Shown here: positions 48,681-60,226 of the stretch, in pieces
Layout: each line of letters starts with the position of its first letter
Numbering within the stretch: position 1 is the first letter of the stretch
Origin: Sternotherus odoratus
Taxonomy: Eukaryota; Chordata; Testudines; Kinosternidae
Assembly (NCBI GenBank): GCA_032164245.1
Contig: JAVMKO010000004.1
Span: 36,681,626 to 36,745,625, forward strand
Direction of reading: 5' to 3'
DNA: 64,000 nucleotides
Position numbers and translations under genes: made by a program
Notes under the pieces: generated by a model
Told to the model about the DNA's origin: nothing
Database searches by the model: none
What the model saw: the letters and a program-made list of their open reading frames with translations, nothing else

Positions 48681-49130
48681 ACATTTGCCTTCAATTTAGG
48701 AAACATGCTGGAGGTCTCATGCAACCAGTAGTAAAACATTATTAGAGTTTCTAAAACTTAGAGTCCAGCAAGGATAAATGGATGAAATATACAGGATGGA
48801 TGTAATATACAGGAGGTTAGGTGATCATATGGGCCCTTCTGGCCATAAAGATCTATGAAGCAATGTTTCTAGTGAGGATGACTGAAAAAAACTAAGGCAG
48901 CAACACAACTGCATTCACCAATAAAACAGCTTGGTGTTTTTGTCTGATCATAACAGACATCTAGACCAACAGAAAATGAAACTTACATAAAATCCTTAAT
49001 GGATTCACGAAACATCACTACAGTTATTACTTATTTAAATTTTAAAACAGCCTACATTCCAAGAGTAAAACAATTCCCACCCCCCAAGAGTTCAGTCTAA
49101 AATTTAATTAATCCTTTTTTTTTTTTTAAA
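48681..49130. other. No gene or repeat recognised
   Basis: AT-rich flank ending in a T run (about 49117-49128) that abuts the hAT fragment. Confidence 0.4.
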
Positions 49131-49131
49131 T

Positions 49132-49749
49132 GAGCATCTGTCAGCATGGAAGAATGTCCTCTGGAACGGTGGCCGAAGCATGAAGGGGCATATGAATGTT
49201 TAGCATCTCTGATTTGTAAATACCTTGCAATGCTGGCTGCAAAAGAGTGCCATTCAAAACCCTGTTCTCATTTTCTAGTGATATTATAAATAAGAAGCGG
49301 GCAGCATTATCCCCCACAAATGTAAACAAACTTGCTTGTCTTAGCAATTAGCTGAACAAGTAGTAGTATTGAGTGGACTTGTAGGTGCTAAAGTTTTACA
49401 CTGTTTTGTTTTTGAGTGCAGTTATGTAACAAAAAAAACCCTACATTTGTAAGTCGCTCTTCACAATAAAGAGATTGCACTACAGTACTTGTATGAGGTA
49501 AATTGAAAAATACTATTTTTATAGTGCAAATACTGTAATAAAAATAATAAAGTGAGAAATGCACACTTTGTATTTTGTGTTGTAATTGGAATCTATATTT
49601 GAAAATGCAGAAACATCCAAAAATATTTAATAAATTTCAATTGGTATTCTATTGTTTAACAGTGTGATTAAAAACTAATTGTGATTAATGTTTTGATCAT
49701 GATTTTTTAATTACTTGCATGACTTAACTGCTATTAATCAACAGCCCTA
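49132..49749 (+). pseudogene. 3' end of a hAT transposon with transposase C-terminal (dimerisation) remains
   Basis: The plus strand reads 'ECPLERWPKHEGAYECLASL' from about 49149 in one frame. After a frameshift it reads DIINKKRAALSPTNVNKLA from 49280. This matches the hAT family C-terminal dimerisation region (pattern: E..FS..G.I...+RA.L.P..V..L..L). An AT-rich 3' UTR follows, then 'ttaactgctattaatcaacagcccta', a terminal repeat whose reverse complement starts TAGGGCTG. The element is 5'-truncated and inactive: one frameshift plus in-frame stops. Confidence 0.75.
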
Positions 49750-49989
49750 CTTATTTTGAATTTGTTTTGCATGACACTCCTTCTGGTAGCCTCTAAGCCC
49801 GTCAGATATTAAAGTTGAGCAAATATCTGAGAAAAACCTGTTCTCTCCAATTAGAGACTAAACTAATATACTAAATGCTATGCATGATAAATAATATGAA
49901 AACGAGAGGAGCTGATTAGCAGGTTTCCCTTTCATTGTGCCCCATTTAACAAAAATCAAGGTGTCACACACACCATTCATGGAAACAAT

Positions 49990-50960
49990 TGACACTCCAG
50001 TAGAACTTCAGAGTCTAGTTCAGGATAATACAACTTCAGAAACGGACAGCAGAAACAACGCAACAGATCTTAACTGAGATGCAGTATCTCAAGTAACTGA
50101 GTTCAGGGCTTTAAAGATCATGACCAACACATTAATTTGTACCATAAGCATATCAGTTGTCAGTACTGTGCAGCTCATGGATAGGGTAACCATTCAACCC
50201 ATTTTTAAGCTTTGTCCCTAATGTCATGACTTTTTTTTTTTTTGGACAAAAATGGGCATTTATCCTATTTTCTCTTGCTGTGGGAGGGACAGAGGAACAT
50301 GTGGACAAGAACAAAAGGGAAATTCCAAGTTTTTCCAAAAAAGTCACAGTGGGGTCTGGACAAGGGGCCTCATGTCATTAGCCCAACCTGCCTATTGTTG
50401 CCGCTTAGCCGGTGTCCCGTTTTCAGTTTAGGGAAATGTGGTCACCCTACTCATGAAGTGCTGGCTTAATGTATTTTGTAACTCACTTCTCTGAGGTTGA
50501 ACCATTGCATTCCGATCTCTCAGACAGCGATCAAGGGTAGATCCAAATAAAGCCCACTCCAGAAATTCAGTCTGGGAGGGACAAAAGCATGGATATGGAC
50601 TTTGACACAATGATCTAAGAGGAACAACTGTTTTCCAGCCAGCCTCACGCTGCAGGGCAGGGGAAAGAAAAACCAGTATGAGCCACCACTTCTATAGAAG
50701 AACCCAGAAGCAGTGACAAGTCAAGTATGCCTCTAGACTCCAAAAGACATTGGCAAGACCATGTTGTATTCCTGCACTAGGAGGAACAAGTATCTCCCTT
50801 CTGATTCCTCACAAAGCTTCCCCTTTCCAACCAGCATCACTTTTTCTCTAGATGTAAGCTCTAACCAGTTTGCCCTCGTCGGAAACCTCAGGTCTATCAG
50901 ACATTGGCAAAGCACAAAATCCAGTGTCTCTGGGGATCACAAAAAGGGAGATATGTGTCG
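49990..50960 (-). pseudogene. LINE RT remnant, CR1/L2 group, split by a MITE
   Basis: Minus-strand blocks run from high to low coordinate: 'LTSREKVMLVGKGK' near 50830-50870 (family: LN..KTEVLLVG), 'HAFVPPRLNFW' near 50565-50595 (family: HAFVTSRLDYC) and 'VMIFKALNSVT' near 50100-50130 (family: VFKALNGLAP). The MITE at 50182-50449 sits between the last two blocks. Stops and frameshifts are frequent. Confidence 0.6.
50182..50449. mobile_element. 268-bp MITE with 8-bp target duplication, nested in LINE remnant
   Basis: Ends TAGGGTAACCATT and, as reverse complement of the right end, TAGGGTGACCACATT. Flanks are CTCATGGA (50174-50181) and CTCATGAA (50450-50457), an 8-bp duplication with one mismatch, as in hAT insertion. 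Short inverted blocks with GTCCC/GGGAC motifs lie inside, as I recall for the turtle GGGTGACCAGAT family. It interrupts an older LINE, so it is the younger insertion. Confidence 0.75.
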
Positions 50961-50964
50961 TCAC

Positions 50965-52230
50965 AAATTTGAATACCTATGTTTCAATGATAGCTGTAGC
51001 TACTGGGTACTCCCAGTAGTTCATTTTAAGTGAATAAAAGCTTCCCAAAGAAGCTTAAGTTAGGAGGAGCTCAGCCATGGAGCAGCAGTGTGATTCTGCT
51101 TCAGCTGTAAACAGAGTTTTGCTCCTTATCTGTAAGCTTCCATTGTGAATTCTCTGGAATTCTTCATGGTTTTGGCATTCCTGCCTATTGCAGCACTGAG
51201 TACAAGTACCATTTCCTGTGGTTTTAGAATGAGATGCATGGACTTGTCACAAGTTGGCAGTCAAAATTCATAAGACAGGTAATATCATCCAGAGAGAGTC
51301 CATTTCACAATCTTGTGCCTTTTGAGTGTCTACCACATTATCTTTCCAAGGGGAACAAGTCTGTGATATAGATCACAGAGCAAACAGCTGCATGCAGATC
51401 CCAAATATTTGCAGGGAAAGCAAAGAGCCATCCCGTTAATTCCATCCCATGTCTGAGAACTGATTTGCACTGTCCAAATTACTACTCACCTCCTCTTTAA
51501 CTTTCTCATATTTCCATAGATAGCTAGGAATTCATTGTAAGCTAGCTGCTCATAGAATTTCAATAGAACTATATTTATGAACATACTTTGAAGAGCACTT
51601 CTACAACTGCTGGCAAAATAAAATATTTATTCTATTTTTTAGAAAAGACCAGATGTAAAATGTAATGTTACCATCTGCCTGGCCCCGCCATAGAAATTTC
51701 AGCCTTAGAAATGATGTTTATTTAATTCTGTTTCATTTACATTCAGAGAGAACATGTGCATTATATTTTTGTTTGTTTCTATTGTGTAATGCACGTGCTC
51801 AATGCATGAAACAATCATTTAAGTGCCAGAATTTCCACACACGCCCCACTGCAGTGATCTTCACAGCTTTTCCGTCATGTAAACAATATTTTGTCAACCA
51901 CACAGAGAGCTGCTGTTGAGAGCACTGTAAAATTAACAAATGAATAAAACTTTTGATGCCCTCTAGTGTTTCTCACTTACAAATAAGAATTTATAGTCAG
52001 TGAAGAAAATCCAAATAAAACAACTGAGAAATTTAAGTCCCTCTGTGTATATTGAAAACAAGCCCATTGTAAATAAAGCCATGTCATGCCAGGTAGGAGA
52101 TTTAGCAAAATAGTAGATTTACACCAGCTGTGAAATATTTTCAATTTTTAGAACTAAAAAGTGTTAAGAAGCCAAGGATAGTGAAAAATTTAGCTTGCTG
52201 CCCCAATAATCTATATAGCCAAGGCCACCA
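50965..52230. other. No gene recognised; CTCF-like site
   Basis: AT-rich. TGCCCTCTAGTGT at 51957-51969 matches 12 of 13 positions of the CTCF core in reverse orientation. Confidence 0.4.
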
Positions 52231-52234
52231 AAAA

Positions 52235-52384
52235 TTTAGCTTATATTGTGCTGGAGTGGCCCTGGCCCAGGGGCCAGCTACACCGGCCGCTGCTCCGGTG
52301 GCCCCAGACAGCTGGCCCCAGGGACTGCCTAAGCAACAGCTGATGCAGCAGCTGGCCTTGGGGACCACATGAGCAGCAGTCACA
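52235..52384. repeat. GC-rich dispersed repeat fragment
   Basis: Local GC-rich island with 'ggccctggcccaggggccagctacaccggccgctgctccggtggcccc' and then 'cacagaatttgtgacttccac'. The latter recalls an undefined turtle repeat with ACAGAATCCGTGACTTCC motifs. No coding sign. Confidence 0.35.
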
Positions 52385-52980
52385 GAATTTGTGACTTCCA
52401 CAACCCCCGTGAAAAACACAGAGCCTTCATGATAAGTAACCATCCATACGGATTTGTCAAAAACAAATCCTTTCAGACCAATCTAATATTTTTCTTGGGC
52501 AGGGTAACAATGTGGATATGGGGAAAACCAGTACATGTGATCTATCTCAACTTTAGTAATTTTTTTTGATATTGTCTCACATGACCTTCTCATAAGGAAG
52601 CTAATGAAATAACATAGGTGTGTGCACAACTGGTTGTAAAACCATACTCAGTCAAGCTAGAAAGGCAAATCAAGTGGGGCCCCGCAGGGATCATTCCAAT
52701 GTCAGGTTCTATTCAGTATCTTCATAAATAATTTGGATAATGTGAGAGACTACACTTAGAGTTTGTGGAGGGGTTGCAAGCACTTTGGAGGACAGGATTG
52801 GAATTCAAGATGATCTTGAAAAACCTGGAACAAGGATCTGAAATAAAAAGGATGAAATTCTTAGGGGGGCAGAGGCAGAGCAAGAGTACTACACTTAGAA
52901 AAGAATAACCAATTGCACAAATTGACAATGGGAAATGATGCTCTAGGAAGGAATACTGCTGAAAAGGATCTATGGGTTAG
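52385..52980 (+). pseudogene. CR1 LINE reverse transcriptase remnant, plus strand
   Basis: Reads GFVKNKSFQTNLI at about 52451-52490, then 'VHVIYLNFSNFFDIVSHDLL' (family: VDVVYLDFSKAFDTVSHSIL) near 52530-52590. GAPQGSFQCQVLFSIFINNLD follows at about 52677-52740 (family: [21 protein letters not shown]), and 'RNTAEKDLWV' ends it at about 52950-52980. These are CR1 RT motifs in order. Truncated at both ends and interrupted by frameshifts. Confidence 0.75.
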
Positions 52981-52984
52981 AATT

Positions 52985-53756
52985 ATTCTTGAGAGAATTC
53001 TGCACACAATATTTTAAAATTCTGCAAATTTCATTTGTCAATAAATAAATGTAGAGGCTCTGGCATGGCAGTGGGAAGCACAGGCCACTGGCTTCATGGA
53101 GGTGGAAGATCACCCTGCAGCCCCCAAGCCTCCCTCGGACATGGACTCAATGGCAAGACTGCATCTGACCCTGACATAGCAAAAGGGCTAGGCCTGCCCC
53201 TCCACACCAGGTGCACCAAGATAGTAAGTGAGACAGACAGAATCTCATACACCCACCCAGCCCTGCCCACCACCACCAATCCAGGTGTGGGGCAAGCAGT
53301 CTCAGGCCAGAAGGATCCAAGTGTGGGGCAGGAGAGTTCTGTGTGGGGCAATATGGGTGCAAAGCAGCTCAGTGGGGTTCAGGGGGCATCTGGATACACA
53401 GGGGTTTGTTGTGGGGGTTCTGGGTGCAAGGGGAATGGGATTCTGCAGGGTGGTGTAGGTGAAGGTGCTTGGGGCTCAGCAGGAGGGATTGGGTGTGGGG
53501 GGGCTTAATGAGGGTCTAGGTGCTGGGGGAGTGAAGCTTAGGGTGGGGGTCCAGGTGCACAGGGGGTGGGGCTCATTGGAGTGGGGGGTTGAGAGCAGGG
53601 GACTCAGCAGAGGGTGGACTGGGTGCACAGGTGGGGTCCAGATGCAGGGAGAGGGGCTCAATGGGGATCTGCAGGTAGGAGGGTAGAGCTGGGCGGGGAG
53701 GTCTGAGTGCAGGACTCACCAGGATGTGATCCAGGTGCAGGGGGCTAATATTCTAT
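52985..53756 (+). repeat. G-rich dispersed repeat, left part (split by CR1)
   Basis: Starts with 'gagaattctgcacacaatattttaaaattctgcaaatt' and passes into a degenerate minisatellite of GGGTGCAGGGGGTGGGGCTC-like units. The same unit types resume at 55250-55480 beyond the CR1, so the CR1 is probably inserted into one G-rich element. Many runs of four to seven G give quadruplex potential. The 157-codon frame here is a composition effect. Confidence 0.5.
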
Positions 53757-55249
53757 ACGAAGGGTTGAAGAGCCCTCAGGAGGTCACCTAGTCTAATCCC
53801 CTGCTCAGAGCAGGGTCAATCCCCAACTAAATCACCCCAGCCAGGGCTTTATCAAGCCAGCCTTAAAAACTTCTAAGAAGGAGATTCCATCACCTCCCTA
53901 GGTAACCCATTCCAGTGCTTCACCATCCTCCTAGTGAAATAGTGTTTACTAATATCCAACCTAGACCCCCCACACTGCAACTTGAGACCATTACTCCTTG
54001 TTCGGTCATCTGCCACCAGAACAGAACAGAATAGCTCCATTCTCTGTGGAGAACCCCTCTTCATGTAGTTGAAGGCAGCTATCAAATCCCCTCTCACCTC
54101 TTCTCAAGACTAAATAACCCCAGTTCCCTCAGCCTCTCCTCATAAGTAATGTGCTCCAGCCCCCCTAGTCATTTTATTGCCCTCTGTTAGACTCTGTCCA
54201 ATTTGTCCACATCTCTCCTGAGTGGGGGGGGGGGGAAATCAAAACTGGATGCAGTACTCCAGGTGTGGCCTCAGCAGTGAGGAACAGAGGGGAATAACTA
54301 CTTCCCACTGCTCCTACTAATATACCCCAAGATGCCGTTGGCCTTCTTGGCACACTGCTGACTCATATCCAACTTCTCATCCACTGTAATCCCCAGGTCC
54401 TTGTCTGCAGAACTGCTGCTTAGGTCCATCCTCAGCCTTTAGCGGTTTATGGGATTCTTCCTTCTTAAGTGAGGACTCTGCACTTGTCCTTATTGAACCT
54501 CAGATTTGGCCCACTCCTCTACTTTGCCTAGGTCCCTTTGGACCCTATCCCTACCCTCCAGCATATCTACCTCTCCCCCCAGTTTAGAATCATCTCCAAA
54601 CTTGCTGAGTGTACAATTAATCCCATCATCCAGATTGTTGATAATGTCATGCAAAACCAGCCCCAGGATCTACCCCCGGGCACTCCGCTTGATGCCAGCT
54701 GCCAAATAGACATCAAGCCATTGATCACTACCTGTTAAGATGGATAGATAGCTTTCTAGATTGTCCATTTTATAGTCCATTCATCCAATCCAGGCTTTAA
54801 CTTGCTAGTATGAACACTGTGGGAAACCATATCAAAAGCTTTGCTAAAGTCAAGATTATCTCACATCCGCTGCTTTCCCCATATCCACGGAGCCAGTTAT
54901 CTCATCATAGATCAAGGCAATCAGGTCGATCAGGCATGACTTGTCCTTGGTGAATCCATGTTGACTGTTCCTGATCACCTTCCTTTCCTCCAAGTACTTC
55001 AAAATGGATTCCTTGAGGACCTGCTCCATGATATTCGGGAAGACTGAATTGAGACTGACTGGTCTGTAGTTCCCCAGGTTCTCCATCTTCCTTTTTTAAA
55101 GATGGACGATTGGAAAAAGGCAAATATAGTGCCCAAGACCTCCCCAGATCACCATGAATTTTCAAAGATAATGGCCAATGGCTCTGCAATCACATCAGCC
55201 AACTCCCTCAGCACCCTTGGATGCATAGGATCAGGACCTATGGACTTGC
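53757..55249 (-). mobile_element. CR1 LINE, 5'-truncated, minus strand
   Basis: A clear CR1 copy. From the 5' (high-coordinate) side, RT motifs NYRPVSLNSVFPNIMEQVL and SQHGFTKDKSCLIDL occur in the frame at 55086-54856. Then comes a palm segment where FADD has become FGDD (54600-54589), and the C-terminal ORF2 part GDLIAAFNYMK...DRTRSNG...VKHWNGLPREV at 54097-53873. It ends near the 'attctatacga' at 53751-53761, resembling the CR1 3' terminal ATTCTATGA repeat. About 1.5 kb remains of an element of several kb; frames are broken. A G12 run (54224-54235) lies inside it. Confidence 0.85.
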
Positions 55250-55490
55250 AGGTGGTGAGGCTCAGCCACCTGGGGGTTTAGATGCAGGACTCAGTGGGCT
55301 GGATGAGGCTCAGCCAGAGGTTCTGTCTCGGAGGGGGTGTGGATGTATTGGGGTTGGATGGACAGGAGAGCATCTCCCCATACAGTGACCCTTCCCCCTG
55401 CAGCTGAGCAGCAATGGGGGCAGGAAGCAGGGGGAGGGAGGTGTGGAGCTTTGGCAGCTGCCAGCACATTGGTAGACAGGCAAACTACAC
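55250..55490 (+). repeat. G-rich dispersed repeat, right part
   Basis: Resumes 'ggtttagatgcaggactcagtgggctggatgaggctcagcc' type units after the CR1, matching 'aggactcaccaggatgtgatccaggtgcagggggct' just before it. Continuity across the CR1 supports a nested insertion. Confidence 0.4.
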
Positions 55491-55599
55491 CATACCTTAA
55501 CGCTGGAACCGCTTCTTTCTCTGCATTCAGACATTTCCAGGAGACAATATTGAGGGAGGTGGGACCAATGGCTCCATCTTCACCCTGCCCTTTTCCCTC

Positions 55600-57870
55600 C
55601 CCCTTGAAGCAATTTGCCTCCTAGGAGAGGCACAGAAGTATCAAACCATGTACTCTTTTGACCAGTGACAACCAGAATACCTGTCATCACCCAGAGGACA
55701 AAGAGTATCCTTATACTCTTCTGTCTCTGTGCAACCATGCAAGGCCAAAATAGACTATTTAATTCTCCTATTGTGGCTCTAAGCTGCATCGGTCTAATGG
55801 TCTAAAGTAAAACCTTCTGATGTTCAGAGCTTAGGAGACAGCCTTGGCAGGACAAACCATACAGTTTCTCTTCTTTCTAGAATTCCCTTCCTTCTATGCT
55901 TTTGCACAGTTCTTTATCACCTTTTGTTACTCATTATTTCCTCTCTTTTGTCCTTTCTTCTGCATTCAGACAATCTCTAGTCTTCCATATTGAAAAGGAA
56001 ACATTTATAGTACCACAGATCCTGGGATACCGAGTCATGGACCAGAACTCCATTTTACTAGGAGCAAAACGAATATTTGACCTCTCCCCCTTCCCCCCCC
56101 CCTCCCCAACACAAACACACAAACACATTCTCTTGAACAAAGGCTACCTGGACTCTCTTCTTTTCTCACTGAAGTTTGGGAGAGTGCTATTTATTCACAA
56201 GTTTCATTTATACCCTACTTACTTCTTCCAGTCAGCTGCCACCCTAATCAATTGTTCTCATGGAACTGCTGTTCTCTTCTCCCTTCTCAGTGCTATAGAT
56301 TTTTCTTTATTCTTTTCAAGCTTTCAGTGGCTGAGTAAGCTCAGTCTTCTCAAGGTTATGTTTATCTCTTGTGTAATCAAATATTAGGAATGGAGTGATC
56401 ACTGCCCATTTCTAGCATGACAGCTCAGTTTGGGGTCAGGAAGGGCTCCCCTCTCCCTGTAGTACCAAGCTTATTTTTCTGTCCATTGCTTCCTGTGTCC
56501 TGAGCGCAATAACATGGGCAAATCTCTCCTCTAATGCTGCAGCTCATGCCCAGAACATAGGTCTGACTGGGGATTAGACCTTGCAGAGTGCATGATAAAA
56601 GAACCATGAAACAGTACAGCAAAAGTCTAATCGGAATTCCTTGTCTTCACTAAGGGGAAGGTTTTCAAAAGTACAAAAGGGAGGTTGTGTGTGACTTTTG
56701 AAAGTCTCCATTTCATTCCCTATTGTCTTCATTTTCTCCAAAAAAAGTTTGTCTTGAAAACAATTGTTTCTGTTCATATGAAAGAATGTGTGTTTCTATT
56801 TTACTTTAGAAGATGCGTAGGAACCCAATGTGTAGGAGCCCTTCAAAAGCCCGAGTTCCACATTTAGCTTTTGTGCTATCACAATATTATCCAGAGAATT
56901 GCAGCAAGTAAGAATCCCCAGCAAGTACATAAGAGTTGAACACAAAAACTCTGACACCAGATGGTGCTATTTTGCTATTTTTAGACAGCACAGGAAACAT
57001 TTAGATATTAAAAGGATACGTTTTGATTTTTAAAAAAACGAGAGAAGTATCTATTGCATCAAATTTTAGGTCAGTTGTGTGACTGCTTTAATGATCATGC
57101 ATTCAGCATTTTAAGGAACTATGGATTTTTAGCACATACATTATATGAAAAATGTCAATCTTTTGTAAATAATCCTGATTAACTCATGTTGAGTTATATA
57201 AAGTGCTGAATCCACAAAAATACATTTGCTTCTAAGAGTGTGGTTTAAACCCACAAAATTGGAATTTCAGTTAAAACCAGCTGACAGTCTATAAAGTGGA
57301 CAGAGGGGCATGAAGAGGAGGGGAAGAGAGAATTAAGGGCAGAATATCAGGATTATTGAACATAACTTTTTGTTTTCTTTTTGTTATGTAAGTGTAAGAG
57401 ATAATTGGCACCAATTTTGAGCCTTAATCCAAAAGAAGGCAATCTCTACCAGATTTCAGCCTAGCTCTAGTACAGCTATGATTAATTATCTACTCATTTT
57501 TGGGGTGCCCATCACTCTTATATTAAGGTTCCATATAGGATATGGTACATGTCCTCTAGGGACTAGTGTCAAACCAGCAACTTATTTTACTGCCCAAACA
57601 ATTTAAAGGCTAGATTGTGTCTGAGTGGTTATGCAGCCCCCATAATTACACTAGCATAATATTGGTTCCAGAATTATTTGTGTACCAATTTTGTCAATTT
57701 GATAACATGCAGTGCTGACAACACGAGCAGCATTATTACAGGTGCTTTTGTGGGGGTTGCATCACAAAACACAAACTGCTCAGGAATTTTGCTTAAGTTA
57801 CCTACAGTTTTCTCCTTTGGCCACTAGAAGACACTCTGCCACCGGCAGCTGCCTGCAGTATCCAGGCATC
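55600..57870. other. No gene recognised
   Basis: AT-rich. A 163-codon plus-strand frame (55896-56387) is hydrophobic and Ser/Leu/Phe-rich from T/C-rich DNA and matches nothing I know. CTCF-like matches lie at 56954-56966 and 57821-57833. Confidence 0.4.
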
Positions 57871-57873
57871 CAT

Positions 57874-58340
57874 GGGTAGGTCTATATCACAATAAAAAAA
57901 CCACAGCACCAAGTTTGAGAGTATGTCAATGCTGCAATTAGGCACCCATGGTTGGGAGCTACCAGCTGACTTGGGCTCATGGGGCTCAGAGTAAGCAGTT
58001 GTTTCATTGCAGTGTAAATATTAGGGCTCAGGCTGTAGCCCAAGCTTTGGGACCCTCCTAACTCTCAAGGTCCTACAGCCTGGACTCCAGTCTGAACGCC
58101 CACACCACAACTAATCAGCTCCTTAGTCCAAGCCATAATCTGCTAGTATGGACCAGCCATACTATGCAGTGTGAAAATTTTCAGAGCCCAGCTCAATTGA
58201 CTCAGGCTACAGGGCTAAAAGTCTGGGCCCAAGCCTAACCATCTACAGTGCAGTTTTTAGCCCTGCAGCCTGAGCACAAGTCAGCTACGCCAGGCCAGCC
58301 ATACCTGCACTCAGGTCTTATTCCAGTGTAGATGTATCCC
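57874..58340. mobile_element. Palindromic hAT-type MITE
   Basis: The left end GGGTAGGTCTATATCACA and the reverse complement of the right end, GGGATACATCTACACTGG, are similar. The interior is long and self-complementary, with repeated 'gctcaggctgtagccc' and 'agctgacttgggctc' / 'gagcccagctcaattgactcaggct' blocks. I recall it as a common turtle MITE with TCTACACTGCAATTAAA motifs. No intact target duplication. Confidence 0.7.
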
Positions 58341-58783
58341 ATGTGTACTCCGAGCAGGGCAGAGCTAGACCATCCCCCAAGATTAGCAACCATAGCCACA
58401 CTCTCACAGTGCAGAATAAGAAAGTTAATGGAGCCAATAGGCCAGGGCAGCCCCTTCCCTCTTTCCAGCTTGCAGGGTGACTTCAGCTGGAACCTGCCAG
58501 AGAATATGGGGACTATAGGACCTTGCTGGGACAATAGAGGATTGAAGAAGCCATCCAGGAAGAGAGGTTGCAGAAGCCTATCTGGAGAGTGAAGAAGCAG
58601 GTATGTGTACACATAGAGTTGTGTAGAAGTTCAGATTTCAGTCTGTAGTTGTCACACATATAGGGGGTTCTCAAGAGGAGCTTAAAATCAGAAGACAGAC
58701 CAAAAAACATTATAGGAAAAAAAGCCTAAATTTTTAAGTCATGATTTTGGAGGTTCCAAGCTGTGATTTGTGAACTCTGTGTT
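58341..58783. other. No gene recognised
   Basis: Short spacer between two MITEs; no supported feature. Confidence 0.4.
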
Positions 58784-59431
58784 AGGCCTTGGTTACACTG
58801 GCACTTTATAGTGCTATAAAGCCTCCTGGAGCGCTATAACTCCCTACCCATCCACACTGGCAAAACACAGAGCGCTATAAACCCACAGTTATACCAGTCC
58901 TAGTAATCCTCCCTTCCCTGAGGATTAACAGCTATTGCGTATTGACTGTTCCGTATTAGCTCCAGTGTGAAGGGGTATTAACACTTCAAGCGTTTTAAGT
59001 GATCCCTGCAGCCGCCCCAAGCCATTTAAGGCAATTGACGTCTCTTCCCTTTGTTTTGAACTCGGCTGGAGGAATGCGGAAGTACAGTTTCAGAGTTTCT
59101 GTCTTAACTCGGCAGATAAGCAATGCAAATGTTTACAGAGGGAGCTGTGTGACAGAGAAGACTAGCAGGCTTGCTGACCAACTCTCTGAAGGACAAAAAT
59201 CTCCTCGCTCTCTCCCTCCGCATACACACAAACACATTCCCTCTGCCCCCCCCTTGTTTGAAAAGCACGTTACACCCAGCTGAATTCTGGGATAGCTGCC
59301 CATAATGCACCACTCCCCATGCCGCTGCAAGTGCCTCAAATGTGGCCACGCTATAGCGCTATCCCTATAGCTGTATATGAGGACAGGTATAACCAAAACC
59401 GCTATAAAGCTGTAAGTGTAACCATGCCCTT
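58784..59431. mobile_element. hAT-type non-autonomous transposon
   Basis: Left end AGGCCTTGGTTACACT (58784-58799); right end AGTGTAACCATGCCCT (59415-59430), reverse complement AGGGCATGGTTACACT, 13 of 16 identical. Subterminal GCGCTATA/TATAGCGC motifs are repeated near both ends. The interior has 'gaattctgggatagctgcccataatgcacc', known from related turtle elements. Similar in size and end structure to the element at 33465-34168. No coding capacity. Confidence 0.75.
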
Positions 59432-60185
59432 AGGAATACTGAATACTTTAAACTTCCTGAACCAAGTTTTCTGATCTGGCCAAGATGCACTCAGCATACA
59501 GCCACATAAGAGACAACAGTAACCACCTTTCGAGCTGCTGGATCCTGGGACCAGCCAGAAACCAGTCTGGTCTTTAGTGTAAATCAGAACAGCCCAAGAG
59601 GAACATTCATCACAGTCTTATCCCTTAGCCACTATCTATGCAGAATTACTTCTGCATAGAACAGTTATTCACCTAAACACAACTAAGATTTACAAACTAA
59701 GTCTGGCTTTATGAGGGGAGTGTATTTCAGATACTCTTTCACTGAGTAAATGGTAAAGCACAGAAGGGATCAAATAGCAAAACTCAACCTGGAAAATATT
59801 TGTAATCTCTCGGAGGGTCAGAGCAATGACAATGTTGAAAATTGAGTCCTGTCTACACCAGAGTTTGTACCCTTGCTAGTACCAGGGCAACCAAAAAAAC
59901 CAGCTTCAGTTTTCTAGTATACATATGGTGCTAGGGTAAAAATAAAAGGCCTAGAGAAGTGTTAAAATGATCTGTCATTCTTTCCAGTTTTTATAACCCT
60001 AACCACTATCCTGGTCAACATATCCAATCACATTGACCTAGCTGAGGGAGGGCTGATACAAGAGAGCACAGGGACTATAAAAGCCCTAGTAATTTTACTG
60101 ATGGTTTCTCTATCCCGACTCACCACTGAATTGCTATCTTGTAGCTGGGCCCAGCATAGCAGACTCTCTCTTCTCTAGCAACCCC
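59432..60185. other. No gene or repeat recognised
   Basis: AT-rich sequence with no supported feature. Confidence 0.4.
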
Positions 60186-60226
60186 CACCAAGAGTCTCTC
60201 CAGTCCCATGGTGGTCTACCTCTTCT

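Noticed and set aside
53035..53508. 157-codon glycine-rich frame
   Set aside because: Translation of the G-rich minisatellite; no domain, and overlapping frames are open on the opposite strand too.
55896..56387. 163-codon hydrophobic frame
   Set aside because: Arises from T/C-rich DNA giving Ser/Leu/Phe-rich sequence; no signal peptide or membrane topology pattern that convinces, no splice context.
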